A DNA stretch of 64,000 bases. Source: Actinoallomurus purpureus (GTDB taxonomy: Bacteria > Actinomycetota > Actinomycetes > Streptosporangiales > Streptosporangiaceae). The notes under the pieces were generated by a model that did not search any database, was not told the origin of the DNA, and saw only the letters and a list, made by a program, of their open reading frames with translations. Position numbers and translations under genes: made by a program. This document shows positions 44,221 to 52,027 of the stretch, piece by piece (within the stretch, counting starts at the first letter, position 1; the number at the start of each line of letters is the position of its first letter). Location: the NCBI RefSeq assembly GCF_024055795.1, contig NZ_JAMXMY010000018.1, forward strand, positions 62,001 through 126,000. The letters are read 5' to 3'.

Positions 44221-44246
44221 GCCGATCAGCAGCGGAAGACCTGCAG
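44221..44246 (-). repeat. 26-bp element shared by the two LQVFRC-carbonic anhydrase loci, copy B
   Basis: Identical to 21876-21901 over all 26 bases. On the minus strand it covers the codons for LQVFRC, the TGA and TCGGC after it. A GATC...CGCCCG pattern follows in both loci, though spacing differs. Confidence 0.85.
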
Positions 44247-44681
44247 CCGTTCCGGTTCGGGGTGCGCGAGGCGCCGTGCCGACCGCGCGACCCGGCGGGG
44301 TGCCGCCGAGCCCGCGTCCGCGTTCGCCCGGACGGGCGGCCCGGAGCACCCCCGCAGGACCTGCCCGCCGTGGCCGGAGGGCGGCGCGGGCGCCCGGTGC
44401 AGGGCGGCGTCGCAGTGGCCCCAGGGCGCGGGCCGGCCGCCGTCGCCGGGGTCGGATCGCACCCGGTGCGCCGACCTGGAGACCGGACAGGGATCGAGCA
44501 CCGGATGATCGGCGCGGATGGACACGAGCGCGGCCGCCGCGTGAGGGCCGTGTGCGGCGGTGCCGTGCACGAGGAGGACGACCGTCACGGTCAGCGCCCA
44601 GAGGATGACGGCCGCCGCGCGTGCCGCCCGGAGCGCACCGTCCCCCGCTCGCCGTCTCCGGCCCAACCCGGCTCCAATCAA
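44226..44681 (-). CDS. Small membrane protein ending LQVFRC, upstream of carbonic anhydrase 2
   Basis: A 151-residue relative of the 21881-22249 product. A basic N-terminus (GRRRRAGDGALRAARAA), one hydrophobic helix (AVILWALTVTVVLLVHG), a histidine/alanine patch (AAHGPHAAAA), a cysteine- and histidine-containing tail and the ending PERLQVFRC. The start TTG 44681 is weak. An AT-rich region with TTGATTGGA repeated twice (44670-44700, minus strand) precedes it and may be the promoter. Function unknown; it is linked to carbonic anhydrase in both places. Confidence 0.48.
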   Translation of the reverse strand: MIGAGLGRRRRAGDGALRAARAAAVILWALTVTVVLLVHGTAAHGPHAAAALVSIRADHPVLDPCPVSRSAHRVRSDPGDGGRPAPWGHCDAALHRAPAPPSGHGGQVLRGCSGPPVRANADAGSAAPRRVARSARRLAHPEPERLQVFRC

Positions 44682-44790
44682 CTACAAAGAGTGTCCAATC
44701 AATGACTCTATGTTGCCGCTGGGTGTCGGGTCTACACGTGGGGCGACGCAGAGGTGTCGCCGCCGCCACCTACGGGCGGGGGGTCTCACA

Positions 44791-44834
44791 CGGCGAAGGA
44801 CCGAGCCGGTCGACCTCGGCTCGGTCCTTCGCCG
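44791..44834 (-). terminator. Terminator after the six-helix membrane protein
   Basis: Arms CGGCGAAGGACCGAGCCG (44791-44808) and complement (44817-44834) form a perfect 18-bp stem with an eight-base loop, 16 bp beyond the stop of the minus-strand gene at 44851. Confidence 0.8.
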
Positions 44835-44850
44835 TCTCCCTCCGGTGGTG

Positions 44851-45549
44851 TCAGCCCTTGCCGGGTGATCCCTCGTGCCAGGTCATCTGGGCGCCGAGGT
44901 GGCCGGTGCGCACCACCCAGATCGCCGACACGATCGCGACCACGACGGCGAGGACGGCCACCGCGGTGCCGATCACGGGACGGGCGAAGAAGCCCTCCGA
45001 GGTGTACGCGCGGTACCGCGCGAGGATCACCAGGACGATGAGGAGGACGGTGAGCAGGGCCACCAGCAGGCGCAGCTGCGAGCCGAGCTCCGCGTGCCGG
45101 TCCAGCATGCTGCTCTCGCCGCCGCCGCCTCGGGGCGCGCCGGCGCCGCCGGCGCCTTGGGGCGCGCCGGCGGGACGGCCGCCGGCCATCTGCTTCATCC
45201 GCTGCGTCCGCGCGTCCCGCAGCTTCTCGCCGGCGCCGGCGGTGAGGACGGTCGCCGCCATCGTCACGATGGCGAAGATCCCCGCCGCGAGGCCGTACCG
45301 GACCTGCCAGACGGGGCGCACGGCGAGGGCGATGACGACGCCTGCCAGGATCGGGACGAACACCACCGGAACGTGCAGGAAGATCGCGTGGGCGGGCAGC
45401 CCGAAGGCCTTCGACAGCTCGATAGGGGTGACGGCGACGGCCACCACGACGGTGGCCGCGAGCAGCAGGAGTGAGGGGTCCGAGGGGAAGAACCGCCGCG
45501 CGGGCGGGCTCTCCGGGGTGTCGGATCCGGGCAGGGCGGTTTCGGTCAT
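44851..45549 (-). CDS. Polytopic membrane protein of unknown function (DUF2231-like topology)
   Basis: A 232-residue protein with about six hydrophobic helices (SLLLLAATVVVAVAVTPIELS, AIFLHVPVVFVPILAGVVIAL, YGLAAGIFAIVTMAATVLTA, LRLLVALLTVLLIVLVILA, PVIGTAVAVLAVVVAIVSAIWVV). A glycine/alanine-rich cytosolic or external loop (about 125-160) lies mid-way. 'H-P' and 'ELGSQLR' patterns resemble DUF2231 proteins. ATG 45549 has no good ribosome site; TAATAC lies 11 bases upstream. Function unknown. Confidence 0.6.
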   Translation of the reverse strand: MTETALPGSDTPESPPARRFFPSDPSLLLLAATVVVAVAVTPIELSKAFGLPAHAIFLHVPVVFVPILAGVVIALAVRPVWQVRYGLAAGIFAIVTMAATVLTAGAGEKLRDARTQRMKQMAGGRPAGAPQGAGGAGAPRGGGGESSMLDRHAELGSQLRLLVALLTVLLIVLVILARYRAYTSEGFFARPVIGTAVAVLAVVVAIVSAIWVVRTGHLGAQMTWHEGSPGKG

Positions 45550-45745
45550 GGGCGGTGAAAGTATTAGAGGCGCCGCTGCGTTCGCTGAGAGAAAGCTATG
45601 AATCACTTCTCAACATCCCCGGCGAACGTGTTCTCGATCACTCACCCAATGTGTCGCGTCTACCGCACACTGTGGCGATCCCGGCGATAACGTGTCCTGA
45701 TCATGAAATCGCAGTGAACATCGCGGTGTCGTCGGAAGGGCGTAC
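45550..45745. other. Divergent promoter region (six-helix protein / PAP2)
   Basis: A 196-bp AT-richer gap between divergent genes. It carries TAATAC near 45557-45562 on the minus strand as a -10 candidate. No other element is clear. Confidence 0.35.
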
Positions 45746-46429
45746 GTGGCGAGTCGGGTCAAGATCATTGGAGGCGTGCTGCTCCTCGCCGTCGTGGCGG
45801 CACTCGGCCTGGTCGCCAAGACCTCCGCGGTGACCAGCGCGGACATTCGCCTCGACGAGCATCTCGTCGCCCTGCGGAACCCCACCTTCACCCTGGTCGC
45901 CAAGGCGGCGACGCTGGCCGCTCAGGCCGCGGTGGGTGTCGCCGTCGCGGTCGTCCTGCCGGTGGTCCTGTGGTTCGCCCGGCGCCGCCGTGACGCGCTG
46001 CTGACCGCCTGCCTGATGATCGGTGCCCTCGCGATCGCCTTCGCGGTGAAGACCCTGGTCGCCGAGCACCGCCCGCCGAAACGGCTGTGGGTGATCCCGC
46101 CGGACAACGCGATGAGCTTCCCGAGCGGGCACGCCGCCGTCGCCGCCGCGTTCGCCCTGCTCCTGGGCATGCTTCTGCGCGGGCGCATGCGTCCCCTCGC
46201 GATCACGGTCGGAGTGATCTTCGCGGGCGTCGTGTCCTTCGCCCGGGTGTACCTCGGCGTCCACTACCTGCTCGACGTCGGCGGCGGTTGCCTGGCCGCG
46301 GTGAGCGCCGCGCTGCTGGTCTCCGGATTCCTCGACCTGCCGCGCATCCGGCGCAGCCTGGAGGACGTCGGGACGCCCGCCTCCGGACGGCACCACGCCG
46401 GCCGTACGCCCCGGGTCCCCACCGGGTGA
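45746..46429 (+). CDS. PAP2-family membrane phosphatase
   Basis: A 227-residue acid phosphatase of the PAP2/undecaprenyl-pyrophosphatase type. It has about six helices and all three catalytic motifs: K102-x6-R109-P110 in KTLVAEHRPP, PSGH 126-129, and R167-x5-H173-x3-D177 in ARVYLGVHYLLDV. It probably removes phosphate from a lipid carrier at the outer face of the membrane. Start GTG 45746. Its stop overlaps the next frame (GTGA), which is a partial copy of the same family. Confidence 0.88.
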   Translation: MASRVKIIGGVLLLAVVAALGLVAKTSAVTSADIRLDEHLVALRNPTFTLVAKAATLAAQAAVGVAVAVVLPVVLWFARRRRDALLTACLMIGALAIAFAVKTLVAEHRPPKRLWVIPPDNAMSFPSGHAAVAAAFALLLGMLLRGRMRPLAITVGVIFAGVVSFARVYLGVHYLLDVGGGCLAAVSAALLVSGFLDLPRIRRSLEDVGTPASGRHHAGRTPRVPTG

Positions 46430-46467
46430 CGTCCGCGCTGTACGCCCTGGGTCCCCGCCGGGTGACG
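46404..46467 (+). repeat. 28-bp direct repeat at the junction of the two PAP2 frames
   Basis: 46404-46431 and 46440-46467 match at 26 of 28 bases, with eight bases between them. The first copy contains the stop of the complete PAP2 gene and the start of the partial one; the second lies inside the partial one. The repeat may mark a past duplication or deletion. Confidence 0.7.
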
Positions 46468-46791
46468 CGGCTGATGACGGTGGTGGGCACCGCGACGATC
46501 GTGCTGGTCATGCTGCCGATCCTGCGCGGAGCCTGGCGCGTCGTCGCCTGGGCGGCCGCGGCGGTGCTCAGTGTGGTGTCCGGGCTGTGCCGCGTGCTGC
46601 TGGGCGTGCACTATCTCAGCGACGTCGTCGCCGGGTGGATCCTCGGAGCCGCCGTCGTGCTGGCCACCACGGCGGCGTTCGAGGCGTGGCGGCGCGGCGA
46701 GGGCCGGCGCCCGGCCACCCCGATCCGCGAGGGCACCGAACCCGAGGCGCACGCGTCGATCGCGGGCAACGACCAGGCGCGGTCCGCCTGA
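46426..46791 (+). pseudogene. Truncated PAP2 phosphatase (C-terminal part only)
   Basis: A 121-codon frame starting at GTG 46426 with a four-base overlap to the complete PAP2 gene. It contains only the last PAP2 motif (CRVLLGVHYLSDVVAGWILG) after two hydrophobic helices. The K-x6-RP and PSGH motifs are absent, so it cannot be an active phosphatase by itself. It is best explained as a 5'-deleted tandem copy, now read as a coupled frame. The 28-bp direct repeat at its start supports that. Confidence 0.65.
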
Positions 46792-46805
46792 CCCCGGACG
46801 GCAGA

Positions 46806-46834
46806 AGACCCCGGGCGGCACCCGCCCGGGGTCT
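46806..46834. terminator. Bidirectional terminator
   Basis: Arms AGACCCCGGGCGG (46806-46818) and CCGCCCGGGGTCT (46822-46834) with loop CAC lie between the convergent PAP2 fragment and the peptidase gene. Confidence 0.8.
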
Positions 46835-46861
46835 GTCACCGACGCGACGTGCGGCGGATCT

Positions 46862-48388
46862 TTAGGAGTGGACCGGCCGCGACGGCTCCTCGGCGGCCTT
46901 GATGGTCGTCGCCGCGCCCGTGGGCCACACGGCCGCGCAGTGCGTGCCCGCCGGAGGGACCTTCAACGCGGTCAGGTACGTCTCGATGTACCCCTTCGCG
47001 CACGGGCTGTTGCGGTAGTCGCCGTGTCCGACCCCGTCGTACTGCAGGAGCCGGGCGCTCGGGATCTGCTTCGCCACCGCCGTGCTCCACACGTGCGGCG
47101 TGGCCACGTCGTACTTGCTGGCCGTGACCAGGATCGGGGTGGAGGTCCGGACCGACAGCCGGTGCTGCGGGTTCGTCACCTTCGACGGCCAGCCGAGGCA
47201 GCTCGTGATGTCACTCCAGAACTGCGACATCCGCGTGTGCGGCGCGATCTTCGCCAGGCTCTTCCGGTAGCGCTGCAGCTCCGAGTAGCCGCTCACCTGC
47301 CACTTCCAGTCCTGACACCAGATCGCCTGGTAGGAGTTCTCGCCCAGGTCCGCGTGGGCGGGCCGGGCAGGCGACGCGAGCGTACGCGCCGTGGGGTTCC
47401 CGTTCGCCAGGGCCGCGAGCCGGGTCGCGAGTGCCGCCCAGCGTTCCCCGGGCCGGTACATGGGGCTGAACGCCACATCGCGCAGCGCGTTCGCGTCGAT
47501 CTTGGCGCCGTTCGCCGGATCGGTCAGGGTGCCCTTCTCGGCCTTGGCGTACAGACCGTCCCACAGCGCCCGTACGTCCTTGCCGTGCAGCGCGCAGCCG
47601 CTCGTACGGGCGCACCAGTCGGCGAACGCGTTGAACGACGACTCGAAGTCACGGGTCGCCGTCTCCAGGTACCGGTACGCCGACGTGATGCTGTGGTCCA
47701 TGTTGGAGTCGATCGTCATCGCGCGGACGCGTCCGGGGAACCGCTCGGCGTACTGCTGGCCGATCTGCGTCCCGTAGGAACCGCCGAGGTAACTGAGCTT
47801 GCGTTCGCCCAGCGCGGCGCGGATCGCGTCCATGTCCCGGATGGTGCTGACCGTGTCGACGTGGTCGAACAACGGTCCGGTGTGGGCGCGGCAGTCCGCG
47901 CCGAGTTCCGCGTTGTAGGCCAGCAGGCTCTTGTACGCCGCCGCGCTGTTCGGGAAGTCGGTCGGCGCCTTGCCGAGCAGGTCCTGGCTGCACTGCACCG
48001 GGTGGCTGCGCTCGACGCCGCGCGGATCCCAGCTGACGATGTCGAAGCGCTGGCGCAGGACGTTGTCGTCCTTGAAGAACCCGCCGGTCATGTAGTAGTC
48101 GATGCCGGACACGCCCGGGCCGCCGGGGTTGACGAGCAGCACCCCGATCCGGTGCTTCGGGTCGAGGGCGGGCAGCCGGCCGACGGCCAGGTCGAACGTC
48201 GTGCCCTTCGGCTTCGCCCAGTCGACCGGCACCTTGATCGTCGTGCAGTCGGACTTCTGGGTACCGCCGCAGTCGTGCCACGACAGGCTCGCCGGTTTCG
48301 CCGTCGTCGTTTCGGCGGTCGCGGGAGTGGCCACCATTGCCGTGGCACCGGCGATCAGGGCGGCCATCGCCGCCGTCATTCTTCGCAC
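46862..48388 (-). CDS. Secreted tripeptidyl aminopeptidase-type alpha/beta hydrolase
   Basis: A 508-residue exported peptidase of the actinobacterial TAP/SlpD group. The signal ends ATPATA near residue 25. The fold shows LLVNPGGPGVSGI (oxyanion), WDPRGVERSHPVQC, nucleophile GGSYGTQIG, the acid in VTASKYDVATPHV and the base in QYDGVGHGDY, with a C-terminal TAP-like domain. It cleaves tripeptides from peptide N-termini in relatives. GTG 48388 is chosen for CAGGAG eight bases upstream. A longer frame to 49984 is antisense to the RCC1 gene. Confidence 0.9.
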   Translation of the reverse strand: MRRMTAAMAALIAGATAMVATPATAETTTAKPASLSWHDCGGTQKSDCTTIKVPVDWAKPKGTTFDLAVGRLPALDPKHRIGVLLVNPGGPGVSGIDYYMTGGFFKDDNVLRQRFDIVSWDPRGVERSHPVQCSQDLLGKAPTDFPNSAAAYKSLLAYNAELGADCRAHTGPLFDHVDTVSTIRDMDAIRAALGERKLSYLGGSYGTQIGQQYAERFPGRVRAMTIDSNMDHSITSAYRYLETATRDFESSFNAFADWCARTSGCALHGKDVRALWDGLYAKAEKGTLTDPANGAKIDANALRDVAFSPMYRPGERWAALATRLAALANGNPTARTLASPARPAHADLGENSYQAIWCQDWKWQVSGYSELQRYRKSLAKIAPHTRMSQFWSDITSCLGWPSKVTNPQHRLSVRTSTPILVTASKYDVATPHVWSTAVAKQIPSARLLQYDGVGHGDYRNSPCAKGYIETYLTALKVPPAGTHCAAVWPTGAATTIKAAEEPSRPVHS

Positions 48389-48664
48389 CCGTTTGTCTCC
48401 TGACTGTGGGGGGATCAGCGGAGCCGTCGGACGGGACGGCGCGATCGCGAACGAAGATGATCTTAGTGAGATGGCCGACAGACGGGGGCAAGACGGATCT
48501 TTCACCGGTGGCGCGCGGGGCTCACGCCGTTCCCTTTCCTGCTGCTGACGTTGTCGTGACCGGAATCGATCGGCTCTCTCAGTGACCGCACGAGAGCATG
48601 GGGTGCGCATACGTCGTCCCGTCGCATCGTCCGTGCGGCTTGTCTCGTAGGGAGCCTGATCGTC

Positions 48665-49648
48665 ATGTGGCCGAGAACGCGAAAGACCCGGTCTCGTGCG
48701 GTGCCGCGCGCGATGGTCGCCGCTGTGACCATGCTGACGTGCGTCGCCCCCGGTCCGGCGTTCGCCGCTCCGTCGGTCCAGGGAAGTCGCTATGGCCTTC
48801 CGATGCCGATTCCACTCGTCCGGCTTTCCGGCATCACCGCGGTCTCCGCTGGTGTCGACTTCGCGCTGGCGCTGCGCACCGACGGCACGGTCGTCGGCTG
48901 GGGAAAGGACGATTTCGGCCAGGCCAGCTTCGCGCGACGGCTGCATGGCATCACGGCCATCTCCGCCGGGCTCGACTTCGCGGTGGCGCTGCGCACTGAC
49001 GGCACGGTCGTCGGCTGGGGGCGCGACGAGTTCGGCCAGGCCAGCCCACCGCGCTGGCTGACGGGCGTCCGGGGGATCTCGGCCGGCGGCGACTTCGCCC
49101 TGGCGGTGCGCTGGGACGGCACCGTCGTGGGCTGGGGCGGCGACGAGTTCCGCCAGGTCAGCTCGGGCAACCGGCTCTCGGGGATCACAGCGGTCTCCGC
49201 CGGCGGCGACTTCGGCCTCGCGCTGCGCACCGACGGCACCGTGGCCGGCTTCGGCAATGACCAGTTCGGCAAGTCGAGCCTGACGCGCCGGTTGTTCGGG
49301 ATCACGCAGATCTCCACCGGCAACAACTTCGCCGTGGCACTCCGGTCGGACGGCACGGTCGCGGCGTGGGGCGGCGACGAGTTTCGTCAGGTCACCTCCG
49401 CCCGCAGGGTCTTCGGAATCCGGCAGGTGTCCGCCAGCGCCGGGTTCGTGAACGCGGTGCGGTGGGACGGCACCGTGGTCGGCTGGGGCCGGGACGAGTT
49501 CGGCCAGGCGAGCCCGCCGCGCTGGCTGCACGGTGTCATCGAGGTCTCCTCGGGCAACGATTTCGTGCTCGCCCTGCGGGCCGACGGCACCGTCGTCGAA
49601 TACGGTCACGTCGTCCTGCCGGGCCACGGTCGAGGCGACGCCGGCTAG
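48665..49648 (+). CDS. Secreted RCC1-repeat (seven-bladed propeller) protein
   Basis: A 327-residue protein. A signal peptide (about 1-35, ending PAFA) precedes seven contiguous 39-residue repeats starting at residue 56, of the form 'GITAVSAG-DFALALRTDGTVVGWG-DEFGQAS---RL'; the last is cut short. Seven RCC1-type repeats fit a closed beta-propeller. Repeats 2 and 6 are nearly identical in DNA, suggesting recent exchange. It probably binds a surface or matrix partner; no enzyme motif is seen. ATG 48665 follows GGGAGCC. Confidence 0.82.
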   Translation: MWPRTRKTRSRAVPRAMVAAVTMLTCVAPGPAFAAPSVQGSRYGLPMPIPLVRLSGITAVSAGVDFALALRTDGTVVGWGKDDFGQASFARRLHGITAISAGLDFAVALRTDGTVVGWGRDEFGQASPPRWLTGVRGISAGGDFALAVRWDGTVVGWGGDEFRQVSSGNRLSGITAVSAGGDFGLALRTDGTVAGFGNDQFGKSSLTRRLFGITQISTGNNFAVALRSDGTVAAWGGDEFRQVTSARRVFGIRQVSASAGFVNAVRWDGTVVGWGRDEFGQASPPRWLHGVIEVSSGNDFVLALRADGTVVEYGHVVLPGHGRGDAG

Positions 49649-49751
49649 AACTCGAACTCTGGCTCGGGAACGGCCTCTGGCCCGGGCACGGGCGCCTGAC
49701 CCGGGCGCCGACAGGGCGCCGGGGCGGTCGGGCGGTGGAGAGACCGGGCCG

Positions 49752-50972
49752 TCAGGCGGCGGCGGGCACGGGGGCGGGCCCGGAAGCGGGCGTCGGCGCC
49801 GCCGCACGCCGGGCGATCCGGGGGGCCAGGGCTCCGACCCCCAGGGCGGCCGCAGTGCCGGCGATCGCGCTGAACCACCACACCACGGCGGGCCCGCCGG
49901 ACGCGTAGACGCCGGTCCCCACGGACAGGGCGGTGAACCGGGCGATGCCCCAGGTCCACTGGAAGGCGCCCTGGTAGCGGCCACGAGCGTCCTCCGGGGC
50001 CAGGCCCGCCACGATCGCGCCGGGGACCCCGCCGACCATCGCCTCGCCGGCCGACCACAGCACGACCGTCCCCGCGTACGCCCAGAGACCGTGGGCGACT
50101 CCCGTCAGGGCGATGCCCACCGCCACCAGCACACTGCCGGCCACGTACACCGGGATCTGCGGGAACCGGGACAGGGCGTGCAGCGCGACCGGCTGCAGGA
50201 CCACCACCAGGATCGCGTTGAGCGTGGCCATCACGCCGAGCGTGGCAGGGGACAACCCGTCGTCGCGGATCGCCAGCGGCAGGCACACCTCGGTCAGCGA
50301 GTAGATCGCCAGGGCGGTGCCGAACAGGGGGAGCAGCGCCCGCATCAGGGGATCGCGCAGGACCACTCCGTATCCCGCGCCGCTCTCGGATCCGCTGGAA
50401 CGCGCGCCGCCGCGGCCGCCGGGGAGCAGCGCCATCACGATGACGGCGTACGCCAGTGAGGTCGCCGCGTCCACCGCGAACAGCAGCCAGTATCCGTGCG
50501 CGGCCAGGAACCCGCCGAGCACCCCGGCGACCGCCGTCCCGATGTTGACCGCCCAGTGGAACAGCGAGAAGGCCGCGCGGCGCTGCTCGCTCCCCACCGC
50601 GTCCGTCATCAGCGCGCCGGCGGCCGGTGAGACCATCGTGGCCGCGCCGCTGAGGAGCGCGGCCGCGAGCGCCAGCGTGACCAGGCCGGGCGCCGCGAAC
50701 AGCAGTCCCTGGGCGAGTGCGGTGCCGACCAGGCCGACCAGCATCGTGGGACGCCGCCCCACGCGATCGGCCGACAGACCCCCGACCATCGGGCCGATCA
50801 GGTTGCCGGCCCCGAGTGCCCCCAGGACGTACGGCGCCTGCGCCGTGGAGATGCCGCGCGAGCCGAGATAGAAGACGAGGAACGGCGTGACGACGTACCC
50901 CAGCCGGTTGACGATGGTGCCGGCGAAGATGATCCAGGCGGTGCGGGGCAACCCGCTGAACGTGGACAACAT
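49752..50972 (-). CDS. Major facilitator superfamily transporter (12-helix)
   Basis: A 406-residue MFS exporter. RTAWIIFAGTIVNRLGYVVTPFLVFYL begins helix 1, motif A reads GGLSADRVGRRPTML, and about 12 helices are visible. It belongs to the DHA1-like group. ATG 50972 (MLSTFSG) follows AGGA. The longer frame to 51083 overlaps the divergent regulator and was not used. It is divergent from an ArsR-type regulator and is its likely target. Substrate unknown. Confidence 0.88.
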   Translation of the reverse strand: MLSTFSGLPRTAWIIFAGTIVNRLGYVVTPFLVFYLGSRGISTAQAPYVLGALGAGNLIGPMVGGLSADRVGRRPTMLVGLVGTALAQGLLFAAPGLVTLALAAALLSGAATMVSPAAGALMTDAVGSEQRRAAFSLFHWAVNIGTAVAGVLGGFLAAHGYWLLFAVDAATSLAYAVIVMALLPGGRGGARSSGSESGAGYGVVLRDPLMRALLPLFGTALAIYSLTEVCLPLAIRDDGLSPATLGVMATLNAILVVVLQPVALHALSRFPQIPVYVAGSVLVAVGIALTGVAHGLWAYAGTVVLWSAGEAMVGGVPGAIVAGLAPEDARGRYQGAFQWTWGIARFTALSVGTGVYASGGPAVVWWFSAIAGTAAALGVGALAPRIARRAAAPTPASGPAPVPAAA

Positions 50973-50998
50973 GGGGGGAATCCTGCGCCTGGGCCTAC

Positions 50999-51015
50999 AA
51001 TCAGGGCCATTGATT
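50999..51015. promoter_or_regulatory. Possible ArsR-type operator
   Basis: AATCA (50999-51003), seven bases, TGATT (51011-51015) form a small inverted repeat in the 71-bp gap between the divergent MFS and ArsR genes. TACAAT (50996-51001) is a -10 candidate for the plus strand. Confidence 0.4.
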
Positions 51016-51043
51016 AAGCCTGGACCGAATCCATGGAGGGGCC

Positions 51044-52015
51044 GTGCTGTCCGAACTGGCCTTCTCGACGGAGGACCTGGCACTGACCCGCTTCGCGGCC
51101 TCCCCGATGTGGGAGGTCGTCACGAGCTTCCGTCTCCTGGCCACGGCCTCCGCGCATCCTGTCCACCGCCCCTGGCTGGATCAGGTACGGCCGCGGGCGG
51201 CCGCCGCCGGACTCGACCGGGGCTGGCTGGCCCGGCTGATCCCGCGCTCCGGCTACCTCCCCGACTTCCTCACCCCGCCCGCCGGTGAGCCGGCCCCGGA
51301 CCTCGCCACCGAACTGGCCGCCATCCGCGCGACCCCCGCCGACCGGGTCCGCGCCGACCTCGACGTTCTCGGCAGGGACGGCCCTCGCCACCGGGCCCTG
51401 CGCGCGGACCCGGAGACCCGCCTGGGCGAGCTCTGCGAGGAGATCCAGACCTACTGGGACGTCGCGCTCGCCCCGTACTGGGCCAAGATCCGCGCACTGC
51501 TGGACGCGGACGTCTTCCACCGCGCCCGCCAGGTCGCCGAACGCGGCACCGGCTACCTGTTCAACGAGCTGCACTCGACCCTGAGCTGGGACGACAACAC
51601 CCTGCGCATGGTCCGCCGCCACTGCGGCATCTCACGGGAGACCGCCGGGCGCGGCCTGCTGCTCGTTCCCTCCGCCTTCGCCGACAAGGTCTACACCTGG
51701 TCCTCCCCGCCGGAGCCACCCCAACTCGCCTACCCGGCCCGGGGCACCGGCACCCTGTGGGAGCACCGCCCCGTGACGCGTGCCGAGGCCATCGCCGCCG
51801 TCCTGGGCCGGTCACGGACCCTCCTGCTGACCGAACTGGCGGCCCCGGCCTCCACGACCGAACTCGCCCGCCGTACCGGCATCTCCGCCGCCGGCGTCTC
51901 CCAGCACCTCACCGCGCTGCGCGACGCGGGCATGGTCAGCGCCCACCGCGCCGGCCGCTCGGTCCTCTACGCCCGCACGGCGATCGCCGAATCCCTCCTC
52001 GGCACGGCCGCCTGA
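51044..52015 (+). CDS. ArsR-family regulator with DUF5937 N-terminal domain
   Basis: A 323-residue regulator. The N-terminal part (LSELAFSTEDLALTRFAASPMWEVVTSFRLL, about 1-235) matches DUF5937. The winged helix is at about 255-315: LGRSRTLLLTELAAPASTTELARRTGISAAGVSQHLTALRDAGMVSAHRAGRSVLYART. Start GTG 51044 has GGAGGGG before it. It most likely represses the divergent MFS gene. It lacks ArsR metal-binding cysteines, so a non-metal ligand is expected. Confidence 0.87.
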   Translation: MLSELAFSTEDLALTRFAASPMWEVVTSFRLLATASAHPVHRPWLDQVRPRAAAAGLDRGWLARLIPRSGYLPDFLTPPAGEPAPDLATELAAIRATPADRVRADLDVLGRDGPRHRALRADPETRLGELCEEIQTYWDVALAPYWAKIRALLDADVFHRARQVAERGTGYLFNELHSTLSWDDNTLRMVRRHCGISRETAGRGLLLVPSAFADKVYTWSSPPEPPQLAYPARGTGTLWEHRPVTRAEAIAAVLGRSRTLLLTELAAPASTTELARRTGISAAGVSQHLTALRDAGMVSAHRAGRSVLYARTAIAESLLGTAA

Positions 52016-52027
52016 CGCTCACCACGG

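Noticed and set aside
48830-49645. Regular 117-bp periodicity that could be taken for a repeat array or CRISPR-like element
   Set aside because: The period is the 39-residue RCC1 protein repeat inside one reading frame; there are no short repeats with unique spacers.
46862-49984. A 1040-codon minus-strand frame extending the peptidase gene upstream
   Set aside because: The part beyond 48388 is antisense to the RCC1 gene, and the signal peptide and ribosome site lie at 48388.
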